DNA from: DATDAH01 sp963792205
Lineage (GTDB): Bacteria; Actinomycetota; Acidimicrobiia; Acidimicrobiales; DATDAH01
Assembly: GCA_963792205.1 (NCBI GenBank)
Contig: CAWBVI010000004.1
Coordinates: 1,054,001-1,118,000, forward strand
DNA: 64,000 nt
Reading direction: 5' to 3'
Positions within the stretch are counted from its first letter, which is position 1. Every line of letters begins with the position of its first letter. The notes beneath the pieces are model-generated. The model was not told the DNA's origin. It did not search any database and was given only the letters and a program-made list of their open reading frames with translations. The translations under genes and the position numbers were made by a program. This document shows, piece after piece, positions 19,840 through 29,308 of this stretch.

Positions 19840-20645
19840 CAGGCGTCGTCGTCCTCGGTGTTCATGCCGTACACGAGGCGCAGGCCGTGGAGCGTGAGCC
19901 ACGGTTCGACGTGCTCGATCGACTCGGTGAACGGGGCGATCAGCGGGCTCAGCCCGCCCGTGCCCACCACGGTGCAGTCGCCCAGCTCGTCGATGATGCG
20001 GGCGCACAGCCCGTCGACCTGGGCGGCGTACCCGTAGACGATGCCGGACTGGATCGACTCCACCGTGGTTCGACCCAGCACCGACCGCGGCTCGGCCAGC
20101 TCCACCTGGCGCAGGGCGGCGGCCCGGCCCACGAGGGCGTCGAGGCTGATCTCGACCCCGGGGGCGATGGCGCCACCGAGGTACTCGCCTTCGGCCGAGA
20201 TGGCGTCGCAGGTCGTGGCCGTGCCGAAGTCCACCATGATCGTCGGGCCGCCGTAGAGGTCGAAGGCGGCGACGGCGTTGGCGATCCGGTCGGCCCCGAC
20301 CTCCCTCGGGTTGTCCGTGCGGATGGCCACGCCCGTGCGGACCCCTGGCTCGAGCACCACGGCCTCCCGGCCGAGGTACCGCGCGGACATGTTGCGCAGG
20401 TTGCTCATCACCCTCGGCACGCCGGACGAGATGACCATGCCCTCGACGACGTCGAGCCAGCTGGTGCGCTTGGCGGCGAAGAAGCCCTGGAACATCACCG
20501 CGTGCTCGTCGGCCGTGCGCTCGGCGTGGGTGGCGATGCGCCAGTGGTCGAGCAGGCCGTCGTCGGCCGTCTTGGGGTCGTCGACGTCGAGGTCGTAGAG
20601 CCCGATCACGGTGTCGGTGTTGCCCGCGTCGACCGCCAGCAGCAT
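19839..20645 (-). CDS. coaX: Type III pantothenate kinase
   Basis: 268 aa; first step of coenzyme A biosynthesis, phosphorylating pantothenate. ASKHA-fold motifs: MLLAVDAGNTDTVIGLYD (phosphate 1), VGADRIANAVAAFDLY, IMVDFGTATTCDAIS (phosphate 2), GGAIAPGVEISLDAL and VVGTGGLSPLIA. Type III kinases need a monovalent cation and are not inhibited by CoA. TGATG junctions join it to nadC upstream and lysS downstream. panC, which makes its substrate, is encoded 6 kb away. Confidence 0.95.
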   Translation of the reverse strand: MLLAVDAGNTDTVIGLYDLDVDDPKTADDGLLDHWRIATHAERTADEHAVMFQGFFAAKRTSWLDVVEGMVISSGVPRVMSNLRNMSARYLGREAVVLEPGVRTGVAIRTDNPREVGADRIANAVAAFDLYGGPTIMVDFGTATTCDAISAEGEYLGGAIAPGVEISLDALVGRAAALRQVELAEPRSVLGRTTVESIQSGIVYGYAAQVDGLCARIIDELGDCTVVGTGGLSPLIAPFTESIEHVEPWLTLHGLRLVYGMNTEDDDA

Positions 20646-21515
20646 CAGGCGCCCGGCTCCACGTCGAGCCCGAGGTCCAAGGCCTTGGCCGAGTCGGTGA
20701 GCGCGCCGGCGGAGATGGCGTCGACCCCGCTGGCCCGGTAGGCCGCGGCGGTCTCGAGGGTGATGCCCCCCGACGCCTCGATCAGGCACCGGCGCCCGGC
20801 GAGCACCTCCCGGGCGGCGGCGGCCGCCTTGCGGGCGTCCTCGGGGCCCAGGTTGTCGAGCAACAGCGCGTCGGCCCCCGCCTCGGCGGCGGCCACGGCC
20901 CGCTCGACCGAATCGCACTCCACGTGGATGGTGCGCCCGGGCCAGACCTCGCGGGCCCGGGCCACGGTCGCGCCGATGTCGAGCACGGTGAGGTGGTTGT
21001 CCTTCAACATCACCCAGTCCGACAGGCTGCCCCGATGGTTGGCGCCGCCTCCGGCCCGGACGGCCGCCTTCTCGAGTGCCCGCAGGCCGGGCAGGGTCTT
21101 GCGGGTGTCCCACACCAGGACGTCGGGCCCCACGGCTTCGACGAAGCGGTGGGTCAGCGTGGCCACACCGGAGAGGTGGCGGGCGAAGTTCAGGGCCGTC
21201 CGCTCGGCGGTCAGGATCGACCGCAGCGGCCCCCGGACCCGGGCGACGACCGCGCCCGGGACGAGCGCCACGCCGTCGTCGGCGTCCCAGTCGACCGCGA
21301 CCCCGGGATCGACCTGCGCAAAGGTCTCGTCGACACAGGCCCGGCCCGCGAACACCCCCTCGGCCCGTGACGCCAGCACGGCGGTGGCCTGAGCCTCCTG
21401 CGGCACCAGGAGCGCGCTCGAGGTCCCCCAACGGGGTGAGGTCCTCCGCCAGGGCCCGCGCGACGGCCTCCCGGACGGCGTGACGCGGCGGGTCCGCCGG
21501 TCGGGGGGTGACCAT
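20645..21515 (-). CDS. nadC: Nicotinate-nucleotide pyrophosphorylase (frameshifted as given)
   Basis: Converts quinolinate and PRPP to nicotinate mononucleotide. The N-terminal helices (MVTPRPADPPRHAVREAV, ARALAEDLTPLGDL) are read from ATG 21515. The rest (SSALLVPQEAQATAVLASRA, DTRKTLPGLRALEKAAVRAG, GGGANHRGSLSDWVMLKDNH and IEASGGITLETAAAY) is in another frame. The break lies at about 21419-21424; restoring two bases (or removing one) gives GDLSSALLV, the usual family sequence. Likely an indel error. nadB lies in the neighbouring operon; nadA is not in the window. Confidence 0.87.
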
Positions 21516-21575
21516 GCCTGGCAGCGTAGTTGGCGGTCCCTCCGCCTCTCCGGGCCGAACCCGTACCCTCGGCGG

Positions 21576-22067
21576 ATGGCACCAGGACCGGGCCAGATCG
21601 AAGAAGACGACCTCCCTGGCATCGGACGCCGCTTCACCTTCGGGCTGGCGGATGGCGCCAGCGTCTGCGTCGTCATCCACCACACGGGCCGTCGCGACGT
21701 GTACCTGACGACCGATCCGGACGAGGACGCCACCGTCGTCTCCATCGAAGACGACACCGCCCGCCGGCTGGGTGCGGTCATCGCCGGCTCCTACTTCACG
21801 CCCGCGGCCGTACAGCAGGTGGAGGCCGTGATCGGTGGGCTGCTCATCGACTGGGTGACCGTGCGGGAAGGGTCGGCGATCGCCGACACCTCCATCGCCG
21901 ACGCCCAGATCCGGCACCGCAGCCGCATGACGGTCGCGGCCATCGTGCGGGGCGACGACCAGATCGTCGCTCCCGAACCGGACGAGGTGGTCCGGGTCGG
22001 TGACCAGCTGGTGGTCATGGGCCGGCCCGAGGACCTGGCCGGCTTCCTGGACCAGTTCATCCATTGA
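21576..22067 (+). CDS. TrkA-C domain regulator of a cation/proton antiporter (KhtT-like)
   Basis: 163-aa cytoplasmic protein. An N-terminal domain of about 70 residues precedes a TrkA-C (RCK-C) domain at about 75-160 (WVTVREGSAIADTSIADAQI, VRVGDQLVVMGRPEDLAGFL). Proteins of this layout are the regulatory subunits of CPA2 antiporters such as KhtTU, where the RCK-C domain binds nucleotides and gates transport. It stops 4 nt before the antiporter gene, so the two form one unit. Divergent from nadC. Confidence 0.82.
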   Translation: MAPGPGQIEEDDLPGIGRRFTFGLADGASVCVVIHHTGRRDVYLTTDPDEDATVVSIEDDTARRLGAVIAGSYFTPAAVQQVEAVIGGLLIDWVTVREGSAIADTSIADAQIRHRSRMTVAAIVRGDDQIVAPEPDEVVRVGDQLVVMGRPEDLAGFLDQFIH

Positions 22068-22071
22068 GCTG

Positions 22072-23247
22072 ATGGGCGAGACCCTCGTCGCCCTCGGGGG
22101 CGCGTTCGTGGCCGCCGCCATCCTGGGCCGCGCCGGCCGCCGCCTCGGGTTGCCCACCATCCCGCTCTTCATGCTCGCCGGCGTCGTGTTGGGCCCGAAC
22201 ACGCCGGGATGGGAGGTCGTCAGCCATCCGGAGGACTTCGAGCTCGTCGCGGCGATCGGCCTCGTCCTGCTCCTCTTCTACCTGGGCCTCGAGTTCTCGC
22301 TGGGCGACCTGCTCGCCGGTGGCACCAAGCTGCTCGGGAGCGGTGGGGTCTACCTGGCGCTGAACATCGGTGGTGGCCTGCTGCTCGGGCTGGCGTTCGG
22401 CTGGGGCGGCGCGGAGGCCTTGGTGATCGCCGGCGTCGTGGGCATCTCGTCGTCGGCCATCGTGACCAAGCTCCTCATCGAGCTGAAGCGGCTGGCCAAC
22501 CCCGAGACCCGCCTGATCCTGGGTGTGGTGGTGGTCGAGGACGTCTTCCTCGCCCTCTACCTGGCCGCGCTCCAACCGCTGCTCGACGATGCCTCGGGCG
22601 CCGGCGACGCCCTGTGGTCCTTCGGGAAGGCCGTCCTGTTCCTGCTGGCCCTCACGGCGGCGGCCCGGTGGGGCGGGCGGATCGTGGGCCGCCTGCTCGG
22701 ACCCAGCGACGACGAGCTGCTCACCGTCGCGTTCGTCGGCCTGGCACTGCTGGTGGCCGGCGTGGCCGAGCAGGCCGGGGTGTCCGATGCCATCGGGGCC
22801 TTCATGATCGGCATGGTCATCGCCGCCAGCCCCGTGGCCGAGCGGGTCGAGCGCCTCGTGCTGCCCCTGCGCGATGCCTTCGCCGCCGCCTTCTTCTTCA
22901 CCTTCGGCCTCACGGTGGACCCCGGCGACGTGGCTGACGTCGCGGGTCCGGTCGCCGCGGCCGTGGCCCTGACCCTCGTCCTGGCGGTGGCCGCGGGGTA
23001 CGCGGTGGGACGGCTCAACCTGCTGCGGCCCAAGGCGGCGGCGAACCTCGCCCTCACCCTCGTGTCCCGGGGCGAGTTCGCCATCATCCTGGTGTCGCTG
23101 GCGGTGCCGGCCGGCCTCGACCCTCGGTTGGCGTCCTTCGCAGCCGGCTACGTGCTGATCCTGGCCCTGGGCGGGCCGCTCCTCGCCGCCAACCCGGCGT
23201 GGCTGGCCCGCGCCTACGGGCGGGTCCTCGCCCCCGCTTCGGGCTAG
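22072..23247 (+). CDS. CPA2-family cation/proton antiporter (KhtU/KefB-like)
   Basis: 391 aa with about 12 membrane helices. Landmarks are the N-terminal LGRAGRRLGLPTIPLFMLAGVV, the conserved LFYLGLEFSLGDLL, the helix-5 region VVGISSSAIVTKLL, and the ion-site neighbourhood VVVVEDVFLALYL. No TrkA-N domain is fused at the C-terminus, which fits a separate regulatory subunit encoded just upstream. Probably exports K+ (or Na+) in exchange for protons. Confidence 0.88.
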   Translation: MGETLVALGGAFVAAAILGRAGRRLGLPTIPLFMLAGVVLGPNTPGWEVVSHPEDFELVAAIGLVLLLFYLGLEFSLGDLLAGGTKLLGSGGVYLALNIGGGLLLGLAFGWGGAEALVIAGVVGISSSAIVTKLLIELKRLANPETRLILGVVVVEDVFLALYLAALQPLLDDASGAGDALWSFGKAVLFLLALTAAARWGGRIVGRLLGPSDDELLTVAFVGLALLVAGVAEQAGVSDAIGAFMIGMVIAASPVAERVERLVLPLRDAFAAAFFFTFGLTVDPGDVADVAGPVAAAVALTLVLAVAAGYAVGRLNLLRPKAAANLALTLVSRGEFAIILVSLAVPAGLDPRLASFAAGYVLILALGGPLLAANPAWLARAYGRVLAPASG

Positions 23248-23267
23248 GGCATCTCGTCGCCGGCCCG

Positions 23268-24269
23268 CTACCCCGGGAGGGTGGTCGTGGGGATCTCGCC
23301 GTCGATGCCGTCGACGGGCTGGTGGACCACCCCGTTGGTGCCGTCGGCGACCCAGACGACGTCGTCGCGGACGATGGTCCCCCGCAGGTCCTTGGTCGAG
23401 ACCGCCACCTGCTCGGTGGCGATCAGCCGTAGGGGGTCCATGGACAGCTCGAACAACATCCCGGCGCTCCCGGAGACGAAGAGCTGCTCGCCCGCGACCG
23501 CGACGTGCGACAGGCGGGACTCGGTGATCCGGTAGGGGGTCTCGGTCCCGTCCTCGAGGTCCAGGCGGACCACGAACCCGGTCTGCGCGAAGTTGTCGAG
23601 GTCGGCGAGCAGCCACAGGGCCCGGTCGTCGGCCACGAAGTCGTGGATCCGGCGGTCGGTCTCGACCACGCGGACCTGCTCGCCGGACGCGGCGTCGTAC
23701 TCGGCGAGGCCCGCCGTGAGGTGGACCCACAGCACGTCGTCGAGCACCTGCGGTTGGGCCACGGGCTCACCGATGTCGATCGGCTCGCCGATGGTCCCGT
23801 CGCCCTCGATCCGCACCATCTGGCCGCCCTCGCCGGACGTCACCCAGACGAACCCGTCGCCCGCGGCCACGTCCTGGGCGGCATGGTCGAGCGTGTCCGT
23901 GAGGTCGATGCGCTCGGCCACCCCCCCTTCGGCCGGGTCGATCCGGAGCAGGGTCTCACCCGCGTCGACCAGGACGAAGGCGCCGTCGTCGTTGGCGGTC
24001 AGGGCCGGGGTCAGGCTCTCGTCGGTGGTCGTGTGCACCACCTCGTCGGTCGCCGTGTCGATGAGGCTCACGCTGTGGTCGCCGAAGTTCAGCGCCCAGA
24101 CGCCGTCGTCCGAACCGGCGACTTCGAGGGGTTGCTCACCGGTGCGGACCTCGTCGAACCCGCGCTGGGGGTGGAACGCGCGGACGGCCGCCACGGCGAA
24201 GACCGCGATGACGAGCCAGAACATCAGCGTGCGCGGGACGCGCCGCAGGAACGTGGAGACGGAGGGCAT
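23268..24269 (-). CDS. Membrane-anchored beta-propeller protein of unknown function
   Basis: 333 aa. One N-terminal membrane anchor (LMFWLVIAVFAVAAVRAF) precedes a run of about six WD/YncE-like blades with repeating VWALN, VWVTSG, LWVHL, LWLLAD and VWVADG strands. Cells usually place this kind of propeller outside the membrane. No enzyme motif is visible. Last gene of the long minus-strand run that begins at 36.2 kb; convergent with the antiporter gene. Confidence 0.7.
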   Translation of the reverse strand: MPSVSTFLRRVPRTLMFWLVIAVFAVAAVRAFHPQRGFDEVRTGEQPLEVAGSDDGVWALNFGDHSVSLIDTATDEVVHTTTDESLTPALTANDDGAFVLVDAGETLLRIDPAEGGVAERIDLTDTLDHAAQDVAAGDGFVWVTSGEGGQMVRIEGDGTIGEPIDIGEPVAQPQVLDDVLWVHLTAGLAEYDAASGEQVRVVETDRRIHDFVADDRALWLLADLDNFAQTGFVVRLDLEDGTETPYRITESRLSHVAVAGEQLFVSGSAGMLFELSMDPLRLIATEQVAVSTKDLRGTIVRDDVVWVADGTNGVVHQPVDGIDGEIPTTTLPG

Positions 24270-24287
24270 TCGGTTTCCTTCGAGAGA

Positions 24288-25115
24288 TCAGTTGAGGCCG
24301 CGGTCGTCCTGCTTGAGGGCCAGGTCGACGCAGAGGGCGCTGGCGATGACCATGGAGCGCATCGGCTCGTCCAACTGATGGTGGATCTGGACGACGAAGT
24401 TGTCGGCGGTCGTGAAGAGGGTCGTCGCCAGGCCCTCCCACGATTTGGTGATGCGGGCCACCTCGGTGCCCGCGTGGTCCTGGATGGAGAAGTTCCACGC
24501 CCGCCAGTTCTCGGCGTTGATCGAGCCGTAGGTGTGACCGCCGGACTCGAGCGAGAAGCGGATCTTGCCGACGACGTTCTTCTGCACGACCTCGCCGATG
24601 GGCTGGCCCCGGCCGTCGCTGACCATGACCTTGGACTTGATGAACTTCGCCGGGCGGGTCAGGGCGACGATGACGTTGCCCTGCATGTCGACGATCTGGA
24701 CCTTGTGGGTGAGGAACTGGTCGACGTTCGCGAGGAGGCGCAGCGCCTTCTTGGTCGAGCTCTGGCCGACCTGGCGGACGGCGCCGATCTGGGTCCCGTG
24801 CTGGTCGTAGACGGCGAACTCGGTGTTCAGCTCGACGAGCTTGCGCTTCTGGTTGACGACCAGGATCGGCTCGGTGAAGAGCGTCCCCCCACCCTGGCCC
24901 GCGGGCTGGGCGCCGGCGTGCTGCTGGACCTGCTGCTGGACCCGGTCGGCCGTGTGGTGCGTGGTGGGGACGTGGGTGGCGACCAGGGGATCGACCGACT
25001 GGCGGCCGTGGTCGGCCACGTTGTCGGTCCACGCCGCACCGTCCCAATAGCGGTGCTCGTGCCTGCCGCCCGGATCGGGGTACCAGTTGGGGGCGGGCGT
25101 CTGGGCCTCGGACAT
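24288..25115 (-). CDS. DUF2510 plus scramblase-like (LURP-one) domain protein
   Basis: 275 aa. An N-terminal DUF2510 module (NWYPDPGGRHEHRYWDGAAW), found in many actinobacterial membrane-associated proteins, is followed by a Gln-rich linker. A phospholipid-scramblase/LURP-one-like beta-barrel domain covers about 80-270 (LVVNQKRKLVELNTEFAVYD, ENWRAWNFSIQDHAG). Bacterial members have unproven function. A Gly/Asn-rich C-terminal end closes the protein. It sits between nadB and the beta-propeller gene, same strand. Confidence 0.82.
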   Translation of the reverse strand: MSEAQTPAPNWYPDPGGRHEHRYWDGAAWTDNVADHGRQSVDPLVATHVPTTHHTADRVQQQVQQHAGAQPAGQGGGTLFTEPILVVNQKRKLVELNTEFAVYDQHGTQIGAVRQVGQSSTKKALRLLANVDQFLTHKVQIVDMQGNVIVALTRPAKFIKSKVMVSDGRGQPIGEVVQKNVVGKIRFSLESGGHTYGSINAENWRAWNFSIQDHAGTEVARITKSWEGLATTLFTTADNFVVQIHHQLDEPMRSMVIASALCVDLALKQDDRGLN

Positions 25116-25134
25116 CGCTGCGGAAGGGTAACGG

Positions 25135-26721
25135 TCAGGTCCCGATGAGGAACCTCACCCGTTGCGACGGGTCTGTGGCCGGGAAGTCCTCGCGGGTGTG
25201 GGCACCACGGGTCTCCTCCCGGGCCTGAGCCGCCCGGATGATGGCGTGGGCCACATCGGCCAGGTTGCAGACCTCGCTCCACTCGATGCTCTCGTGGCCT
25301 TCGGCCGCGCGCTCGGCGCCGCCGACGGCCCAGCCTGCGTCCTCGAGGGAGCGGGCGTCACGGCAGACGCCGGCGCCCCTGGTCATCGCCTTCTGCAGGT
25401 GGGCCCGCCATCCGGCCGCTGTCTCGGGCGGCGGCGGGCCTGCGATGAACCCTCGCTCCTGCGCCGCCCGGGCCGGCGGCTCGCGTCCCGCGATGACCCC
25501 GGGGGCGTCGGTGCCGAGGACCGAGCGCATGGCCCCGGTCGACTCGGGTCCGTCGCGGCCCCGCTCGATGGCCTCCACCACCCGGGGCCCGAAGACCATG
25601 CCCTCGAGGAGGGAGTTGGACGCCAGCCGGTTGGCCCCGTGGACGCCGGTGCAGGTGACCTCGCCCGCCCCCCACAGGCCGGGCACGGTCGAGGCGCCGT
25701 CCAGGTCGGTCACCATGCCGCCGCACGTGTAGTGCGCCGCGGGCGCGATCGGCAGCCAGTCCTCGGCCGGGTCGAGGCCCACCTCGGCGAGCGACGCCGC
25801 GATGGTCGGGAACCGGGTTTCGAAATCCTCGAGCACGGTGGCGTCGAGCCAGAGGTGGTCGACGTCCTGCTCGGTCATGGTGGCGGTCATCGCCCGGGCC
25901 ACGCGGTCCCGGGGCAGGAGCTCGTCGACGAAGCGCTCGCCCTTGGCGTCGCGGATCAGGGCCCCGTGGCCGCGCAGGGCCTCCGACAGGAGGGGCCTCG
26001 GCATCTGCGGGTGGTGGAGGGCGGTGGGGTGGAACTGGATGAACTCGATGTCGGCCAGCACCGCGCCGGCCCGGTGGGCCATGGCGATGCCGTCGCCCGT
26101 GGCCTCGGTCGGGTTCGTGGTGACGGCGAACACCTGGCCCGCTCCCCCGGTCGCCAGCAACGTGTGCCGGGCCCGGATCTCTATGCGCTCGCCCCGGTGG
26201 TCGAAGGCCGTCACGCCGCGGCAGCGCCCGCCGACCATGAGCAGGTCGCGGGCGAAGGTGTGCTCGTAGACCTTGGCGGCGGTGGCCCGCGCAGCCGCCA
26301 CCAGCGCCCGCTCCACCTCGGCCCCGGTCGCGGCGCCGCCGGCATGGACGATGCGGGGCTCGGAGTGGCCGCCCTCCCGGGCCAGGGCCAGCTCACCGCC
26401 AGCTTCCCGGTCGAACACCGCCCCGAACGCGATCAGCTCGTGGACCCGGCGGGGCCCCTCGTCGACCAGCACCCGCACCGCGGCCGAGTCGCACAGGTCG
26501 GCCCCCGCCTCGAGGGTGTCGGAGATGTGCAGGTCGAGGGAGTCCGGGTCCTCGTCCAGCACGGCGGCCACGCCGCCCTGGGCCCACCGGGTCGTGGCCT
26601 GGTCCAGGGCGCCCTTGGTGAGGAGGCCGACCTTCAGGCCCATCGGCCCCGCGGCCCGCACCGCGGCGGACAGGCCCGCCACCCCGCTCCCGAGGACCAG
26701 CAGATCCAGCTCTTCCGGCAC
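25135..26721 (-). CDS. nadB: L-aspartate oxidase
   Basis: 528-aa flavoprotein oxidising L-aspartate to iminoaspartate, first step of de novo NAD synthesis. The N-terminal FAD-binding fold is LDLLVLGSGVAGLSAAVRA. TRWAQGGVAAVL, LLATGGAGQVFAVTTNPTEA and GGMVTDLDGAST follow, with VHGANRLASNSLLEGMVFG as the substrate/FAD region. The C-terminal helical domain is typical of the succinate dehydrogenase/fumarate reductase flavoprotein family. nadC is 4 kb away in another operon. It lies 22 nt downstream of... panC is the upstream neighbour, same strand. Confidence 0.95.
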   Translation of the reverse strand: MPEELDLLVLGSGVAGLSAAVRAAGPMGLKVGLLTKGALDQATTRWAQGGVAAVLDEDPDSLDLHISDTLEAGADLCDSAAVRVLVDEGPRRVHELIAFGAVFDREAGGELALAREGGHSEPRIVHAGGAATGAEVERALVAAARATAAKVYEHTFARDLLMVGGRCRGVTAFDHRGERIEIRARHTLLATGGAGQVFAVTTNPTEATGDGIAMAHRAGAVLADIEFIQFHPTALHHPQMPRPLLSEALRGHGALIRDAKGERFVDELLPRDRVARAMTATMTEQDVDHLWLDATVLEDFETRFPTIAASLAEVGLDPAEDWLPIAPAAHYTCGGMVTDLDGASTVPGLWGAGEVTCTGVHGANRLASNSLLEGMVFGPRVVEAIERGRDGPESTGAMRSVLGTDAPGVIAGREPPARAAQERGFIAGPPPPETAAGWRAHLQKAMTRGAGVCRDARSLEDAGWAVGGAERAAEGHESIEWSEVCNLADVAHAIIRAAQAREETRGAHTREDFPATDPSQRVRFLIGT

Positions 26722-26743
26722 CGCCCGCCGACGCTACGCCGGT

Positions 26744-27604
26744 TCAGGTGGGGACCGGCACGGCCAGGTTGTCGAGGAGGCGGGGCTGGCCCACCCGGGC
26801 GGCGGTCAGCAGGCGGTAGATCCGGCCCGGCACGAGTGGGTCCTCGACGTCGGCCAGCGTGTCCGGCTCGACCAGGGCGACGTAGTCCCGCTCGGCCAGG
26901 GGCTCGGCGTCGATGATGTCGCCGACCAGGGTGCGGACCGCGCCAGGGTCGTGCTCACCGGCGCGGACCGCGGCCACGCCCGCCTTCAGCGCCCGGTTCA
27001 GGACCGTGGCCGCCTCCCGCTCGTCGGGCGACAGGTAGGCGTTCCGGCTGGAGAGCGCGAGGCCGTCGGGCTCGCGCACGATCGGGCAACCGACGACCTC
27101 CACCGGGAACGAGAGGTCGGCCGCCATCCGCCGGATGACGGCCAGCTGCTGGAAGTCCTTCTCGCCGAAGAAGGCGTGGGCCGGGCCGGCGATGGCGAAC
27201 AGCTTGGCCACCACCGTGGCCACGCCGGCCAAGTGGGTGGGCCGCGACGCCCCCTCCATCGAGGCCGAGAGCGCACCCACCGAGACCGTGGTGAGCACCT
27301 CGTCGGGGTACATCTCCGCGTGGTCGGGGGCGAACAGCAGGTCCACGCCGACCCCCTCGGCCTTGGCGTGATCGCCCTCGGGGTCGCGGGGGTAGGCGTC
27401 GAGGTCCTCGCCCGGCGCGAACTGCAGCGGGTTGACGAAGATCGTGGCCGCGACGACGTCGGTGGCCGACCGCGCCGCCCGCATCAGGGACAGGTGCCCG
27501 TCGTGGAGGAACCCCATGGTCGGCACCAACCCGACCGTGCTGTCCCGCCGCCGGACCTCGTCGAGCCGCGCCCGGACCTCCGCGATGGTGGTGACGACCT
27601 CCAC
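26744..27604 (-). CDS. panC: Pantoate--beta-alanine ligase
   Basis: 286 aa; joins pantoate and beta-alanine with ATP to make pantothenate. Nucleotidyltransferase motifs are present: HxGH as LVPTMGFLHDGHLSLM, then FVNPLQFAPGEDLDAYPR, FFGEKDFQQLAVIRRM and the KMSKS-like SSRNAYLSPDER. The start is GTG 27604, giving the usual VEVVTTIAEVRARL N-terminus. Lies directly downstream of a Rossmann/DUF2520 gene, the conserved actinobacterial pairing. The panD gene that often follows is absent here. Confidence 0.95.
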   Translation of the reverse strand: MEVVTTIAEVRARLDEVRRRDSTVGLVPTMGFLHDGHLSLMRAARSATDVVAATIFVNPLQFAPGEDLDAYPRDPEGDHAKAEGVGVDLLFAPDHAEMYPDEVLTTVSVGALSASMEGASRPTHLAGVATVVAKLFAIAGPAHAFFGEKDFQQLAVIRRMAADLSFPVEVVGCPIVREPDGLALSSRNAYLSPDEREAATVLNRALKAGVAAVRAGEHDPGAVRTLVGDIIDAEPLAERDYVALVEPDTLADVEDPLVPGRIYRLLTAARVGQPRLLDNLAVPVPT

Positions 27605-27620
27605 CCCGCCAGTGTGCCCG

Positions 27621-28322
27621 TCAGCCCGAGAGGCGGCGGGCCTGGTCGACCAGGGCCTCGTACGCGGCGCGCTCGTCATCGGGGAGGGCCGCGAGGTGGC
27701 GGTCGACGGTCGCCCAGTCACCCCGGGCCACGGGACCGGTCAGCGCCGCGGCCGGGCCGAGGGCCGCGACGTTGTCGACAGTGCCCCGGACGAGGGCGAG
27801 GAAGGCCTCCAGCGGCACGCCGTCGGGCGCCACCCGCTCGACCTGCCCGAGGAGGGCGACGAGGTGGTTGGAGGCGATGACCGCGGCCGCGTGGTACCGG
27901 GTGCGGTCCTCGTCGGCGACGGTGAACCGATGGCCGCCCAGGTCGGCCACCACCTGCTCGACCAAGGGGTCCCCGGCCACGGCGAACCAGGCGCCGTCAG
28001 CGAGCCGGTCAGCGCCGGTCTCGGCGTCCGGGAGGGCGACCAGGGGGTGCAACGCCGCCGGCCGCGGGTGGCCGGCCAACACGTCGAGCCCGAGTGCACC
28101 GGCGAGGTGGGCGACGACGGTTGTCGCGTCGGGCGTCACCGCCGCGGCCACCTCGACGATCACCGGGTCCGGCGTGGCGATCACCAGCAGGTCGACGCCC
28201 TCGGCCGCCCCCGCCAGGTCGTCGTCCCGCCCGAGTGGGGTTTCGACCGACCAACCCACTCGCCAGACGGCCCGCGCCAGCGCGCCGCCCGCCCGCCCGG
28301 CCCCGATGACCCGCAGCTTCAC
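27621..28322 (-). CDS. Rossmann-like and DUF2520 domain protein
   Basis: 233 aa. An N-terminal NAD(P)-binding fold of ProC/IlvC type (LRVIGAGRAGGALARAVWRV, LLVIATPDP) is followed by a helical DUF2520 dimerisation domain (HAAAVIASNHLVALLG). This family is almost always beside panC in actinobacteria and may act as a ketopantoate reductase-like or other reductase, unproven. GTG start at 28322, separated by one base from the preceding oxidoreductase stop. Confidence 0.85.
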   Translation of the reverse strand: MKLRVIGAGRAGGALARAVWRVGWSVETPLGRDDDLAGAAEGVDLLVIATPDPVIVEVAAAVTPDATTVVAHLAGALGLDVLAGHPRPAALHPLVALPDAETGADRLADGAWFAVAGDPLVEQVVADLGGHRFTVADEDRTRYHAAAVIASNHLVALLGQVERVAPDGVPLEAFLALVRGTVDNVAALGPAAALTGPVARGDWATVDRHLAALPDDERAAYEALVDQARRLSG

Positions 28323-28323
28323 G

Positions 28324-29295
28324 TCACGGGACGAGGACGGCCTTGCCGGTGAGCTCGCGGGCGACAAGGCGGGCGAGGACCTTCGGGCCGTCCCCCAACG
28401 GGAACGACGACGGTGCGGCGGGGTGGAGCCGGCCCTCGTCGAGCAGGCCGATCAGGCGGTCGATGAGCCGGGCGCTCTCCTCGGGATGGAAGATGGCCCA
28501 CCCGCCCCACTCGACGCCGACCACCGCCCGGTTGCGGAGCAGGACCTGGTTGGTGGGCACCTTGGGGATGCCGCCGACGAACCCGACGACGAGGTAGCGC
28601 CCGAACTCGCCGAGCGCCCGGATGGCGGGCTCGGCCAGGTCGCCGCCGATCGGATCGTAGACCACGTCGACGCCCGTCCCGCCCGCCAGCTCCCGGGCCC
28701 GGGCCTTCAGGTCCTCGGTCGTGTAGTCGATTGCGGCTTCGGCGCCCATCCCCAGGGCCGCCGCGCGCTTCTCCGCCGACGAGGCGGCCGCGAACACCCG
28801 AGCGCCCAGCGCGCGGCCGACGTCCACCGCCGCCAGGCCGACCCCGCCACCGGCGCCGAGGACGAGGAGGGTCTCGCCCTCCTTCAGCCCGGCCCGCAGC
28901 TCCAGGGCGAACAGGCCGGTGCCGTAGGCCTGAACCACGGTGGCCGCCGTGGCCGGGTCCAGTCCGCTCGGGAGGGCCAACGCCTGCTCCGCCCGCACCA
29001 CCACGGCCTCGGCGAAGCCGCCGAAGCCACAGGACGCCAGCACCCGGTCGCCGACGGCCGGCGAGGTCACGCCTTCCCCCACCGCGTCGACCGTGCCCGC
29101 CACCTCGGAGCCGGGCACGTAGGGGAGGTTCGGGGTGAGCTGGTAGCCCCCGCTGGCCATGATGGCGTCCACGTAGTTGACGCCGGCGGCTTCGATCCGG
29201 ATGCGCACCTGCCCCGGACCCGGCTCCGGCTCCGGCCGCTCCTCGATGCTGACCGACTCGGGCGGCCCGAACTCCTGCACCACCATCGCTCGCAT
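28324..29295 (-). CDS. NADPH:quinone oxidoreductase family protein (zinc-free MDR)
   Basis: 323 aa medium-chain reductase. GroES-like N-terminus (AGVNYVDAIMASGGYQ, PYVPGSEVAGTVDAVGEG) and NADPH-binding fold with LVLGAGGGVGLAAVDVGRAL. No structural zinc cysteines are present, as in QOR/zeta-crystallin proteins. It probably reduces quinones or enones in the cytoplasm. Placed between folK and DUF2520 in the same operon; metabolic link unclear. Confidence 0.9.
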   Translation of the reverse strand: MRAMVVQEFGPPESVSIEERPEPEPGPGQVRIRIEAAGVNYVDAIMASGGYQLTPNLPYVPGSEVAGTVDAVGEGVTSPAVGDRVLASCGFGGFAEAVVVRAEQALALPSGLDPATAATVVQAYGTGLFALELRAGLKEGETLLVLGAGGGVGLAAVDVGRALGARVFAAASSAEKRAAALGMGAEAAIDYTTEDLKARARELAGGTGVDVVYDPIGGDLAEPAIRALGEFGRYLVVGFVGGIPKVPTNQVLLRNRAVVGVEWGGWAIFHPEESARLIDRLIGLLDEGRLHPAAPSSFPLGDGPKVLARLVARELTGKAVLVP

Positions 29296-29308
29296 GCCGC
29301 GACGGTAA

